A stretch of 42,240 bases of DNA, taken from Lentisphaeria bacterium. Lineage in GTDB: Bacteria; Verrucomicrobiota; Lentisphaeria; Victivallales; UBA1829. The stretch covers positions 1-42,240 of the forward strand of contig JAFVTF010000123.1 in assembly GCA_017503375.1 (NCBI GenBank). Reading direction: 5' to 3'. Under the pieces are notes generated by a model. It made no database searches. It saw nothing but the letters and a program-made list of their open reading frames with translations, and was not told where the DNA came from. The first letter of the stretch is position 1. The number at the start of each line of letters is the position of its first letter. Both the position numbers and the translations under genes were made by a program. This document shows, piece by piece, positions 15,509 to 24,228 of the stretch.

Positions 15509-17625
15509 AGTCTCCGGCAGGTAAAGTACTGAATCGGGAACTCAGTTGGCTGGAATTCAATGCAAGAGTTCTTGATGAAGCGGCAGACCGTGCAAATCCC
15601 CCATTGGAACGGTTGAAATTCATATCCATATTCAGCAGTAATCTGGATGAATTTTACATGGTCCGTGTAGCCGGAATCAACCATTCATTCTATAAACAGG
15701 AGGATCATTCCGGCTTGGAACACAGGGATTTGCTGCAGCGGATCAATACCCGTGCGAAAGCTCTTGTCAGCCGTCAGTACAAGCTGTTTTACAAGGAAAT
15801 TCTGCCGGAATTGGAATCGGAGGGAATCCGGCTGAAAGGGTGGCATGATTTGTCATCCACACAGAAAGAAAATCTGCGGAAATTTTTTATTTCCGATATT
15901 CTGCCTGTATTGACTCCGATCGGAATCGATCCGAGTCATCCGTTCCCGCTGCTGCCCAATCTGGGATTGGAACTGCTGATCCGTCTGCGCCGTTCCGGAG
16001 AAAAACAGGACCGTTATGCGGTTATGGAAATCCCTCAGGGGCTTTCCCGGTTTATTGAGGTGGAAAACAGCGGAACAAAATATACCTTTCTGACATTGGA
16101 TGAATTGATTTCCGGGAATATTGACCTTCTGTTTAACGGATGCGATATTGTGGAATGTTCCGAGTTCCGCATTACCCGGGATATGGATTTTTCCATTGAT
16201 GAAGAAACGGTTGCAGATTTGCTTTCAGAAATGCGCGATGCGCTTCAGCGGAATGCAAAGCGTCCGGTGATCCGTTTGGAGATTGCCTCCAATATGAGTT
16301 CTTCAAGCAGAAAATGGCTTTATGGAAAACTGGAATTACCGGAAGATCATATTTATTCCATAAAAGGTTTGATGAATCTGAAATCCTGTTTTGAAATTAC
16401 ATCTTTGAACCGTCCGGAGCTCCTTCCTCCGCAAATGGAGCCGCTTGCATCCACAGCCGTAAAACCGACGGAAACGGTATTTGAATCCATCCGTCGTAAC
16501 GGTTCTTTTCTGCTGCACCATCCTTATGAATCCTTTGCTCCTGTGATCCGTTTTCTGAATGAAGCGGCAGATGATCCGGATGTGCTTGCGATCAAACAGA
16601 CACTCTACCGTGTCAGCGGGGATTCTCCCATTGTCAAAGCACTGATGCAGGCGGCAAGAAACGGAAAACAGGTAACAGTTCTTGTGGAACTGAAAGCCCG
16701 TTTTGATGAAGAGAACAATATTAACTGGGCTTTGGAACTTGACCGTGCCGGAGCCAATGTGATCTATGGTGTGGCGAACCTGAAAGTTCACTGCAAGACG
16801 CTTCTGGTTGTCCGCAGGGAAAAAGATGGTGTCCGCCGTTATGTTCATATCGGAACGGGAAATTATAATGACAGAACGGCGCGCCAGTATACTGATTTGG
16901 GACTTTTTACAGATGATAAGGCAATTGCGGCGGATTGTTCTTCTCTTTTCAATGTGATTACCGGTTTTTCCAATCCGCCTGTCTGGAATAAATTACTGGT
17001 TGCTCCGTTCAATATGCTGGAACGGGTTTTATTCATGATCGACCGTGAAGCGGAACTTTCCACTCCGCAGAATCCCGGTTCCATCCGGATCAAGATCAAT
17101 GCGCTGATTGACCCGGAAATCATCAAACATCTGTATGCCGCCGCGAAAAAACATGTGAAAATAGAATTGGCTGTCCGGGGAATTTGCGGTTTGAATCCGG
17201 AAGTCCTCCCCGAAAAAGCTGCAAAAAATATTACAGTTGTCAGTATCCTGGACCGTTTTCTGGAACATTCCAGAATTTTCCGTTTCGGGAATAACGGTTC
17301 CCCGGAATATTATATCGGAAGCGCAGACCTGATGCAGAGAAATCTCAGACGCCGTATAGAAATTCTGGTTCCAGTGGAAAAAGAAGAGATTCGCAGGGAG
17401 CTGGATTTTATTTTGAATACAGTTCTTTCCGATAAACGGAAAGGCCGAAAATTGCTGTCTGCTTATCATTATTCCCGCACGTGGACAGGGAAAGAAGAAT
17501 TTGAATCCACAAGGGCGCAGAGTGTCCTTTATCAATATTACCGGGAACGTTTGAAAAAATCAGAAGCCGCCATGAAACAGGGCGGCAGTTTAACCGTTTT
17601 CCATTCCCCCGAGAAAGAGAGTTGA
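15505..17625 (+). CDS. ppk1: Polyphosphate kinase 1
   Basis: 706 residues, full length. N-terminal RELSWLEFNARVLDEA, head domain, then two PLD-like catalytic domains. The autophosphorylated His is visible in NLKVHCKTLLVV (H429), with HIGTGNYN (H448) after it. The enzyme makes inorganic polyphosphate from ATP. Its start overlaps the stop of the glycosyltransferase (ATGA), implying coupling. A Ppx/GppA-type gene lies elsewhere in the window (33161). Confidence 0.96.
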   Translation: MKSPAGKVLNRELSWLEFNARVLDEAADRANPPLERLKFISIFSSNLDEFYMVRVAGINHSFYKQEDHSGLEHRDLLQRINTRAKALVSRQYKLFYKEILPELESEGIRLKGWHDLSSTQKENLRKFFISDILPVLTPIGIDPSHPFPLLPNLGLELLIRLRRSGEKQDRYAVMEIPQGLSRFIEVENSGTKYTFLTLDELISGNIDLLFNGCDIVECSEFRITRDMDFSIDEETVADLLSEMRDALQRNAKRPVIRLEIASNMSSSSRKWLYGKLELPEDHIYSIKGLMNLKSCFEITSLNRPELLPPQMEPLASTAVKPTETVFESIRRNGSFLLHHPYESFAPVIRFLNEAADDPDVLAIKQTLYRVSGDSPIVKALMQAARNGKQVTVLVELKARFDEENNINWALELDRAGANVIYGVANLKVHCKTLLVVRREKDGVRRYVHIGTGNYNDRTARQYTDLGLFTDDKAIAADCSSLFNVITGFSNPPVWNKLLVAPFNMLERVLFMIDREAELSTPQNPGSIRIKINALIDPEIIKHLYAAAKKHVKIELAVRGICGLNPEVLPEKAAKNITVVSILDRFLEHSRIFRFGNNGSPEYYIGSADLMQRNLRRRIEILVPVEKEEIRRELDFILNTVLSDKRKGRKLLSAYHYSRTWTGKEEFESTRAQSVLYQYYRERLKKSEAAMKQGGSLTVFHSPEKES

Positions 17626-17627
17626 CC

Positions 17628-18308
17628 ATGAAGAAAGAAAAAGCAGTTGTCCTTTTGAGCGGAGGCCTTGACTCTGCAACCTGTCTTGCTATTGCACAGG
17701 CAGAAGGTTTCGATGTTCATACCCTGACCTTTCAATACGGACAGCGGCATCAAGTGGAACTGGAGGCTGCAAAAAATATTATAGACAGAGCCGGAATCCC
17801 TGCCGGACAGCGGCATCAGATCAGCTTTGATCTGCGGGAATGGGGCGGTTCTGCCCTGACTTCTGATATCGAAGTGCCGGATGCAGAACTGGACAGCGGA
17901 AAAGTTCCTGTCACCTATGTTCCGGCAAGAAATACGATTTTTCTCTCTTTTGCGGCAGCTCTGGCTGAAACAATCGGTGCAAAAACCATCTACGTCGGAG
18001 TCAACAGTCTGGATTATTCCGGATATCCCGATTGCCGTCCGGCGTTTATCAAATCATTTGAATTGACCGCAACCCTCGGAACAAAAGCTGTGGATGAAAA
18101 CTGGACTTTCGATGTCCGTGCGCCTCTGCAATTTCTGACAAAGGCGGAGATTATCAAAAAAGGCTTGGAACTGGGAGTGGATTATTCTCTCACGCACAGC
18201 TGTTATAATCCGGCTCCGGATGGTTCCCCCTGTTTGAAATGCGACAGCTGTGCATTGCGTCAGCGTGCATTTGCAGAACTCGGTATGAAAGATCCGGCTG
18301 TCAAATGA
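17628..18308 (+). CDS. queC: 7-cyano-7-deazaguanine synthase
   Basis: 226 residues from ATG 17628 (a TTG at 17622 is an alternative). PP-loop SGGLDS at residues about 11-16, YVPARNTIFLS, and a C-terminal zinc site (Cys in HSCYNP, then CLKCDSC). It converts CDG to preQ0 in the queuosine pathway using ATP and ammonia. AGAGAG serves as Shine-Dalgarno. The other queuosine genes are not in the window. It overlaps the flavoprotein gene by ATGA. Confidence 0.96.
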   Translation: MKKEKAVVLLSGGLDSATCLAIAQAEGFDVHTLTFQYGQRHQVELEAAKNIIDRAGIPAGQRHQISFDLREWGGSALTSDIEVPDAELDSGKVPVTYVPARNTIFLSFAAALAETIGAKTIYVGVNSLDYSGYPDCRPAFIKSFELTATLGTKAVDENWTFDVRAPLQFLTKAEIIKKGLELGVDYSLTHSCYNPAPDGSPCLKCDSCALRQRAFAELGMKDPAVK

Positions 18309-19525
18309 AAATCATCATTATCGGTTCAGGTCCTGCCGGATTGGCTGCTGCTGCAGCAGCGGCAGAAAACGGGGCTCAGGTAACGGTTCTGGAACGGATG
18401 CCGGAACTGAGCGTCAAGCTCCGGGCATCCGGCGGTGGAAAATGTAATTTTTCCAACACGCTTTCTCCTGTTGAATTTATGGAAAAATTCGGCAGAAACG
18501 GACGTTTTATGCAGGATGCTCTGAACCGGTTCCCAAATGAATTTCTCATCCGTTTTCTGGAAGAAAACAATGTTCCTGTCTCCGCAGACGATGGATTTCA
18601 TTATTTCCCGGTTTCCGAGCGGGCTGCTGATATTGCTTCCGCATTCCGGAGAAAAGCGGCTGCTCACGGAGCAATCTTCCGGACCGATTCAACAGTTGTT
18701 GATATTTCTCTCGGCTTTCAGCTGGAACTCTCTTCCGGAGAAAAATTGACCGCAGACAAGGTGATTCTGGCCTGCGGCGGAAAAGCATTTTCAAATCTCG
18801 GCGGAACAGACCGCGGACTGAAACTGGCAGAAATGGTCGGTCACACAGTTACGGAAACATATCCTGCGCTGGCTCCTGTTCAGATTCAGGAAACATGGGT
18901 TTCCGCTCATGCCGGACTTTCTCTGCCCGATGCTGCTCTGGAATTCGGAAAGGGCAGAAACAAATGTTCCGGACATGGTGAATTGTTGTTTACTCACAAA
19001 GGATTTTCCGGTCCGTGTGCTTTGAATCTGTCCGGGAATATTGCCGCAGCAGCTTCAAAAGAAGAATCATTTCAAATCCGGTTCCGTCCATGCTGGAAAC
19101 ACTCTGTTGAGTTCTGGCAGAACGAGTTGGAACTGATGCGGAAGGAAGGAAAAATCAAGCTGGTCCGAACCTGGATTGCAAAATATTTTCCTCATGCACT
19201 GGCAGACCGATTCTGTGAAATGGCAGATGCTTCAGAATCCCGCTGCTGTGAACTGAAAGGCAGTTCCCGGGATAAATTGATAAAAATGCTTGGGGAAGGT
19301 ATTGCTCTGACAGTTGCGGGAGTCGGTCCGATGAATTGTGCAATGGCAATGAAAGGCGGAGTGAAACTTTCGGAAATCAACCCTAAAACGATGGAAAGCA
19401 GGATCATCCCCGGACTTTATTTTGCCGGAGAGATCCTGGATCTGGATGGACCCTGCGGGGGATATCATATCCGCTGGGCATTATCCGGCGGATTTCTTGC
19501 AGGGACGTCTGCGGCTACCCTCTGA
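18305..19525 (+). CDS. HI0933/YhiN-family FAD-dependent oxidoreductase
   Basis: 406 residues from ATG 18305, which overlaps the queC stop; an earlier in-frame start lies inside queC. FAD-binding GSGPAG at residues 8-13, then LRASGGGKCNFSN, typical of the HI0933 family, and a C-terminal FAD segment GLYFAGEILDLDGPCGGYH. Relatives include BaiN-type enzymes, but the reaction here is not known. It is the last gene of the pyrH operon. Its last 11 bases overlap the 3' end of the convergent phage gene at 19515, and no terminator follows directly; a plus-strand hairpin 2.5 kb further on (22096-22124) may be the displaced original. Confidence 0.9.
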   Translation: MKIIIIGSGPAGLAAAAAAAENGAQVTVLERMPELSVKLRASGGGKCNFSNTLSPVEFMEKFGRNGRFMQDALNRFPNEFLIRFLEENNVPVSADDGFHYFPVSERAADIASAFRRKAAAHGAIFRTDSTVVDISLGFQLELSSGEKLTADKVILACGGKAFSNLGGTDRGLKLAEMVGHTVTETYPALAPVQIQETWVSAHAGLSLPDAALEFGKGRNKCSGHGELLFTHKGFSGPCALNLSGNIAAAASKEESFQIRFRPCWKHSVEFWQNELELMRKEGKIKLVRTWIAKYFPHALADRFCEMADASESRCCELKGSSRDKLIKMLGEGIALTVAGVGPMNCAMAMKGGVKLSEINPKTMESRIIPGLYFAGEILDLDGPCGGYHIRWALSGGFLAGTSAATL

Positions 19526-19988
19526 GAACAGAACCGCATTTAGCGGCACCGGTTCCCGGAGTTCGCAAAACACCCAGAGAACGGACTGCTGCGGCTGCCG
19601 CAGGAGCAATGACAGAATGTTTTGATTCTGAACTTAATGACAGACTCATTCCGCCTGCCGTTGCGCTTCTGATTCCGTTTTCAGATAAGGTCTTGAACGG
19701 ATCAGTCAAATATAAAGCCTGTTCCATTGCGGCAATCCGGATCCTCAGCGGAATCGTTTCCGGATCAATGGGATTTCCATCGGAATCAACCGCATTTTTC
19801 CGGGGCCAGCGCAGCGGCTGCAGTTCATTGGCAGGAATTCCTTTCCAATCAAAAGCTTCATCCAGCATCCGGCTGCCCCGTTCCAAAGCGTTCAGTTTGA
19901 CTTCTTCGCTCAGTTTCAGCCAATGAGCGGCTTCAGTCCTTCCGGCAAAAAAAGCATCTGCTTCCGTGATTTCTGCATAACTCATCAT
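19515..19988 (-). CDS. Phage DnaT-like / head-completion protein
   Basis: 157 residues. The N-terminal pattern SYAEITEADAFFAGR, then KLNALERGSRMLDE and LRWPR, fits the putative DnaT-like/head-tail connector family found right after the capsid genes in many tailed phages. The C-terminus is Ala/Gly-rich and ends VLRG, which appears complete rather than cut. AAGGAG lies 10 bases before the first of two tandem ATGs. Its stop lies inside the antisense end of the flavoprotein gene. It is the last gene of the four-gene head module, and no tail genes follow. Confidence 0.72.
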   Translation of the reverse strand: MMSYAEITEADAFFAGRTEAAHWLKLSEEVKLNALERGSRMLDEAFDWKGIPANELQPLRWPRKNAVDSDGNPIDPETIPLRIRIAAMEQALYLTDPFKTLSENGIRSATAGGMSLSLSSESKHSVIAPAAAAAVRSLGVLRTPGTGAAKCGSVLRG

Positions 19989-20056
19989 AAAGGTGATACT
20001 CCTTGAAAAAAATCCGCTCCGGCGAACCGGAACGGACGGTGTTATATAAAAACGGT

Positions 20057-20458
20057 TTATCCTTTCCGGACAAGATAAGCCGTGATTGCAACCGCAGAAA
20101 GATCTGCATTATCCGAAACTTTCAATTTCAGATAACGTTTCAATCCGGTTCCGGGTGCATAGCTCATGATCTCATCCCCGGCAAAAAAGGTGACGGGTCC
20201 CGAGACCACGGAGATGATTTCCCGGTTGAAAAACGGACCTTTCCAGGTATCTGACTCCAACAGTTCAAATGTAATTTTTTCCCTGTCCTTCAAGCGGAAT
20301 CCGGTTAAAGCCGCTGCCGTAATCCGGATTCCCGACATTGCAGCAGAGGCCCGGAACGCGGGGCTGACCGCATAACTGCTTGCCGGAAGAGTCAGTTCCT
20401 TGAAAATATCTCCTGCATAGGAATGGAGTTCGGATATGATTTTTTCCTGAACAGACAT
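20057..20458 (-). CDS. Bbp16-like capsid cement protein (phage)
   Basis: 133 residues, beta-rich. It sits immediately downstream of the major capsid gene, the position of Bbp16-type cement/decoration proteins in BPP-1-like phages, and features such as AGDEIMSYAPGTGLKRYLKLKV fit that family. Such proteins bind the outside of the capsid and lock it. AAAGGG serves as Shine-Dalgarno for ATG 20458. The assignment combines recollection of the family with gene order; a generic phage structural protein is the alternative. Confidence 0.65.
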   Translation of the reverse strand: MSVQEKIISELHSYAGDIFKELTLPASSYAVSPAFRASAAMSGIRITAAALTGFRLKDREKITFELLESDTWKGPFFNREIISVVSGPVTFFAGDEIMSYAPGTGLKRYLKLKVSDNADLSAVAITAYLVRKG

Positions 20459-20484
20459 TGTCAGACCCTTTCTCCGGTTCCCTG

Positions 20485-21399
20485 TCAGATGGTGACGTTT
20501 TCTTCATTGCCGTTATCAAAGTTGAAACTTGTGATGATCGGCACACCGTTCCAGGCATCAATGACTGTGGAAAAACCGTTGTTCTGAATGGCGAGCCGTT
20601 CCAGCTTGCAGGTGCTTCCCAGATAAGATTTGACTTTCGGATGGCAGAAAATGAAGGTGTTCTGTCCGGCTTTTGCATTGACAAGCAGATCGTCGATCAT
20701 CATTTCAGTGGGAAATGTCCGTGCACTTTCTTTGTCATTGACGATATCGCAGTTCACGATTGCGGAAACGTATTCCGGATTTGCAAGCTGCAATCCAAAA
20801 TAGGTTTTCAGGCGCATACCATAAACCAGTTTCCCTTCAGCGTTCTTGTAAAGATTGCCTCCTGCGATGGGTGCAAGGTCAAATGTCTTGCCGTCACCGA
20901 ATCCTTCTGCATCATAAACGCCTGTGATTTCTCCGGGGACATAATGAACACAAAGGATGGAATAGTTTGTATTTGCACTTCCTCCGGCAGAAATGATATT
21001 GCCGTTCTGTTTTGCGAAATCAAGGAATCCTCCGTAAAGCACACGGCGTTCTGCGGACATTCCGGTTTTCCGGAGGACAGGGGTTGCTTTGCGTGCAAAA
21101 TAAGAAGCGGGGCCGCCGAGTTTACGGGCGGTATCTTCCCCGACTTCCATTTCACCGCCGATGATGGAAAGATCGGTCTGTTTCAATTCGGATTCCACAC
21201 CGACAGTCGGCAGTTTTTCGTCCTGTTCAACGATATCCCCGCCGGTAACGCCGGTCAGACTTTCGTAGATATTCCAGAGACCATGAGTGGATTCCTCCAT
21301 AGGAAGATCTTTGAGAATAGGTGCTTCACAGGTGATTGCATCAACAACAGTCTGCTGATTGCTTTTGACGGATGCGGCGATTTCATAAAGTGTAGGCAT
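20485..21399 (-). CDS. Phage major capsid protein
   Basis: 304 residues. N-terminal LYEIAASVKSNQQTVVDAIT, then GGEMEVGEDTARKLGGPASYFARK and RRVLYGGFLDFAKQNG, match HK97-fold capsid proteins of the Bbp17/DUF-type class; the C-terminal half continues without interruption. A strong AAAGGAG precedes ATG 21399. It follows the scaffold gene by 5 bases. The frame is intact with no stop or frameshift, unlike most relic prophage genes. Confidence 0.82.
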   Translation of the reverse strand: MPTLYEIAASVKSNQQTVVDAITCEAPILKDLPMEESTHGLWNIYESLTGVTGGDIVEQDEKLPTVGVESELKQTDLSIIGGEMEVGEDTARKLGGPASYFARKATPVLRKTGMSAERRVLYGGFLDFAKQNGNIISAGGSANTNYSILCVHYVPGEITGVYDAEGFGDGKTFDLAPIAGGNLYKNAEGKLVYGMRLKTYFGLQLANPEYVSAIVNCDIVNDKESARTFPTEMMIDDLLVNAKAGQNTFIFCHPKVKSYLGSTCKLERLAIQNNGFSTVIDAWNGVPIITSFNFDNGNEENVTI

Positions 21400-21404
21400 A
21401 GTAA

Positions 21405-22028
21405 TTAACTCCTTTTGTTATTCCAGGATTGAGAAATGATTTCCGCGATGGATGCCGGTGCGGAATAGTGATGATTGAAGGTTCCGGCGAACCCTTTTAC
21501 TCCGGCAGATCTGGACGGCGCCAGCCAATGCGGAGATTGTTTGAGCTGCTGTTCCAGCCATTTTTCCGGAGAAAGTTCTTCCTCATTCTGACGGATGATG
21601 ACAGAACCGTTTTCCTGCAGTTCAAAAGCCGGTGCTCTTGCCAGGACGTCGTTGACGGCCTCGGGGCGGATTCCCTTTTCAGAGGCAGCCTTCCGGAGAG
21701 CTTTTTCGATTGTCTCCGTACGAATTCTCCGGGTGCAGGATTCCAACTGTTCCCTGGTCTCAGCCAAGCCGTTTTTGAGCTGTTCATGCTCGGCGGCAAA
21801 GGCTGCCAGATTTTCCGGTTTTTCTCCGATGGTTTCGATGAGCTTTTTCAAAGATGAAAGCTCTTCCCGTTCCCGGAGCAATGCGGATTCCAGCTCTCTG
21901 ATTTCTTCTGCTGTCCGGACCCCTTCAATTCCGCTCAGATGCCAGCTCCCGTCTTCGGCTCTGGTGTAAAGTCCCCGATATTCTTCCGGTATTCCGGTCT
22001 CATCGGGGTACGCTGTCTGAAGCGTCAT
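21405..22028 (-). CDS. Phage capsid scaffolding protein
   Basis: 207 residues. The N-terminal IPEEYRGLYTRAEDGSWHLSGIEG is typical of phage scaffold (GP20-like) proteins. A long charged coiled coil follows (about 40-115), and a C-terminal tail ends in basic KRS. Scaffolds guide capsid assembly and leave the shell. Shine-Dalgarno AAAGGAGG lies 4 bases before ATG 22028. It is the first gene of the head module. Upstream is a minus-strand terminator (22048-22070) and no portal or terminase gene. Confidence 0.78.
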   Translation of the reverse strand: MTLQTAYPDETGIPEEYRGLYTRAEDGSWHLSGIEGVRTAEEIRELESALLREREELSSLKKLIETIGEKPENLAAFAAEHEQLKNGLAETREQLESCTRRIRTETIEKALRKAASEKGIRPEAVNDVLARAPAFELQENGSVIIRQNEEELSPEKWLEQQLKQSPHWLAPSRSAGVKGFAGTFNHHYSAPASIAEIISQSWNNKRS

Positions 22029-22047
22029 GTTTCCTCCTTTCTGTAAT

Positions 22048-22070
22048 AAAAAAGCGGCTTCATGCCGTTT
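22048..22070 (-). terminator. Minus-strand terminator in front of the capsid module
   Basis: Short stem around CGGC (22055-22058) / GCCG (22064-22067), extended by G-U and A-T pairs, followed on the minus strand by six U residues (22048-22053). It would stop transcripts entering the scaffold gene from upstream. Confidence 0.6.
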
Positions 22071-22095
22071 TCGATGCAGTTTTTTCGTGTCAACC

Positions 22096-22124
22096 GCTGA
22101 TTTTCTTGCAAATCAGCTGTTTTT
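22096..22124 (+). terminator. Plus-strand terminator-like hairpin
   Basis: GCTGATTT (22096-22103) / AAATCAGC (22110-22117), perfect 8-bp stem, then TGTTTTT. There is no plus-strand gene closer than the flavoprotein ending at 19525, so it may be that operon's original terminator. Confidence 0.55.
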
Positions 22125-22129
22125 CCTAT

Positions 22130-22157
22130 TTGAAATCTTGGAAAAATGTGGTAAAAT
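22130..22157 (+). promoter_or_regulatory. Promoter of the nagA operon
   Basis: TTGAAA (22130-22135), 16-base spacer, TAAAAT (22152-22157), 28 bases before the nagA ATG. Confidence 0.6.
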
Positions 22158-22184
22158 ATCATCATAACAATTGGAGACATTTTT

Positions 22185-23345
22185 ATGGCAGTCGGAAAAA
22201 ACAGAAAGCTTTACTACATCGATCATTGTCTTACCCCTCATGAAAGTATTCCGGATGGGGCAATCCTTTGTGAAAAAGAACGGATCATTGCTCTGGGCGG
22301 AGCTTCCGCTTTCATGAAAGAACCCGGACTTGAGATTTATGACATGACCGACTGTTTCGCTATGCCCGGACTGATTGACTGCCACGTTCACGGAGCAGGC
22401 GGTTTTGATTCCGCAAATGCATGGAAATCTTCCCGCGATGACTTGAATAAAATGTCCATCAACCTCGCCCGCCACGGCGTTACAACATTCTTTCCGACTC
22501 TCGTTTCCGATGAAAAACAGCAGATGATCCGGAACGTTGCAGCTCTGGCAAAACTTATTGAAGAGAGTTACGAAGGTGCTGTTCCCGCCGGAATCAATCT
22601 CGAAGGTCCTTTTATCAATCCGGAAAAAGCAGGTTCCCAAAACAAAGATTTCATCTATGAAATTGATTTGGAATTTGCAAAAGAACTGATCGAAGCCGGA
22701 AACGGAAGAATCAAACTCATGACGTTTGCTCCGGAATTGGAAAACGCTGAGAAATTAATTGAACTTATGCTCGAAAACGGGGTGATCCCGTCTATGGGAC
22801 ACAGCATGGCCGATGGCGAGGCAACACTCCGGGCTATCGAAGCCGGTGCCAGACGCTGTACCCATCTTTTCAACGGAATGCCCCTTCTTCAGCAGCGCAG
22901 AAATGATCTGCCTTTGATCGCGTTGACCGACGACCAGGTCTCTGTGGAACTCATTGTTGACGGTGGTCATCTTCATCCGAAGATGGTGGACCTTGCCAGC
23001 CGCGTAAAACCAAGGGATATGATCATCGGCGTCAGCAATGCAATTCAAAGTTCTGATATTGATGTGGAAGAATCCAATGGTATCGTCCGGCGCGATGGAT
23101 TGATTGCCGGTTCCACCACGACTCTGGAAAAAGGATGGGCTCACTTGACCAATTATGCCAATCTGCCTGAAACACTTGCAGCCGCCTGTTTCACCAGTAA
23201 TCCGGCTCGAGATCTCGGGTTGATCACAAGAGGCGAACTTAAACCCGGCAAAAAAGCCGATATCACTTTCTTCGATTGTCAGACAAATACTGTCAGAATG
23301 ACAGTCGTTCAGGGAAAAATTGTTTATCACTCCGAGGAGTTTTGA
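22185..23345 (+). CDS. nagA: N-acetylglucosamine-6-phosphate deacetylase, catalytic Asp apparently changed
   Basis: 386 residues, normal length, amidohydrolase fold. Metal and substrate motifs present: DCHVHG (H67, H69), NLEGPF (E140), GHS (H206), THLFNGM (H227), VDGGHLHP (H262) and GSTTTL near 308-313. The usual TDA with the catalytic Asp reads SNA (Asn285). In studied NagA proteins that Asp is essential, so activity is doubtful or changed. It would convert GlcNAc-6-phosphate to glucosamine-6-phosphate in amino-sugar catabolism. It starts a five-gene plus-strand run; nagB is not in the window. Confidence 0.88.
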   Translation: MAVGKNRKLYYIDHCLTPHESIPDGAILCEKERIIALGGASAFMKEPGLEIYDMTDCFAMPGLIDCHVHGAGGFDSANAWKSSRDDLNKMSINLARHGVTTFFPTLVSDEKQQMIRNVAALAKLIEESYEGAVPAGINLEGPFINPEKAGSQNKDFIYEIDLEFAKELIEAGNGRIKLMTFAPELENAEKLIELMLENGVIPSMGHSMADGEATLRAIEAGARRCTHLFNGMPLLQQRRNDLPLIALTDDQVSVELIVDGGHLHPKMVDLASRVKPRDMIIGVSNAIQSSDIDVEESNGIVRRDGLIAGSTTTLEKGWAHLTNYANLPETLAAACFTSNPARDLGLITRGELKPGKKADITFFDCQTNTVRMTVVQGKIVYHSEEF

Positions 23346-23348
23346 TCT

Positions 23349-24209
23349 ATGGCTGAAATTCTACCATACAAATTACTGGATTCCGGAAACTGCCGGAAAT
23401 TGGAACAGGCTGGTCCCTACCGGATCATCCGTCCCGCTCTCAATGCTTTCTGGAAACCTTCATTGCCGCAGAAAGAGTGGGATAATATTGATGCTGAATT
23501 CCATCGGGAATCCACAGGCGGCGGTATCTGGAACTGGAAACGGAAACATGATGAAGAATGGAAAATTTCCTGGGGCGGTCTTACGCTGCTGTCCCGGCCA
23601 ACCAACTTCGGACATCTTGGATTTTTCGCAGAACAGGCCGGAAACTGGGATTGGCTCCGGGATTGTGTCAAACAAATTCCCGGTACCCCCAAAACATTGA
23701 ATCTCTTCGCCTATTCCGGCGGTGCAACCCTTGCAATGGCTGAAGCCGGTGCAGAAGCAACTCACCTGGATTCTTCCAAAGGAATCATCGAATGGGCAAA
23801 ACGCAATCAGTCTCTCAATCCCAAAACAGCCAACCGTATCCGCTGGATTTGTGATGATGCAATGAAATTTGCAGCCAGAGAACAGCGGCGCGGAACCAAA
23901 TATAACGGCATTGTTCTGGACCCTCCCAGTTTCGGACGCGGGGCTCAGGGGCAAGTCTGGAAAATTGAATCCGGTCTGGAAAAACTTCTGCTGGACTGCA
24001 GAGCAATCCTTGATCTTTCCAAACCTCACTTCCTGTTGCTGAGCTGCCATTCCCCCGGTTTTTCCCCTGTCTCTCTTGCAAGATGCCTTGCTGCAGTCTT
24101 CCCGGAAGATGCTGAATACATTCAACCGAAAGAAATGCTGATTCCCGATGGAAACGGAAAATTCCTTCCTGCCGGAATCTGTGCAGCTCTTTTCCGTCCG
24201 CAAAAATAA
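23349..24209 (+). CDS. RlmI/RlmK-like SAM-dependent methyltransferase
   Basis: 286 residues. A class I SAM domain: the SAM loop is LNLFAYSGGATLAMAEAGA (about residues 117-135), then LDSSKGIIEWAKRN, and the catalytic-type LDPPSFGRG (about 195-203), a pattern of rRNA cytosine methyltransferases of the RlmI/RlmK group. The PUA domain of full RlmI is not evident; the N-terminal about 100 residues differ. GAGGAG lies 9 bases before ATG, which is 3 bases after the nagA stop. The target base is unknown. Confidence 0.8.
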   Translation: MAEILPYKLLDSGNCRKLEQAGPYRIIRPALNAFWKPSLPQKEWDNIDAEFHRESTGGGIWNWKRKHDEEWKISWGGLTLLSRPTNFGHLGFFAEQAGNWDWLRDCVKQIPGTPKTLNLFAYSGGATLAMAEAGAEATHLDSSKGIIEWAKRNQSLNPKTANRIRWICDDAMKFAAREQRRGTKYNGIVLDPPSFGRGAQGQVWKIESGLEKLLLDCRAILDLSKPHFLLLSCHSPGFSPVSLARCLAAVFPEDAEYIQPKEMLIPDGNGKFLPAGICAALFRPQK

Positions 24210-24228
24210 TCTCACGGAGTCTTTTATA

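Noticed and set aside
20458..21408. 316-codon plus-strand frame opposite the capsid gene
   Set aside because: The capsid protein reads convincingly on the minus strand with an AAAGGAG site; the plus frame is Cys-rich and meaningless.
19515..22184. att sites flanking the capsid cassette
   Set aside because: AACCGC occurs near both ends (about 19536 and 22092) but the match is too short and not at the exact borders.
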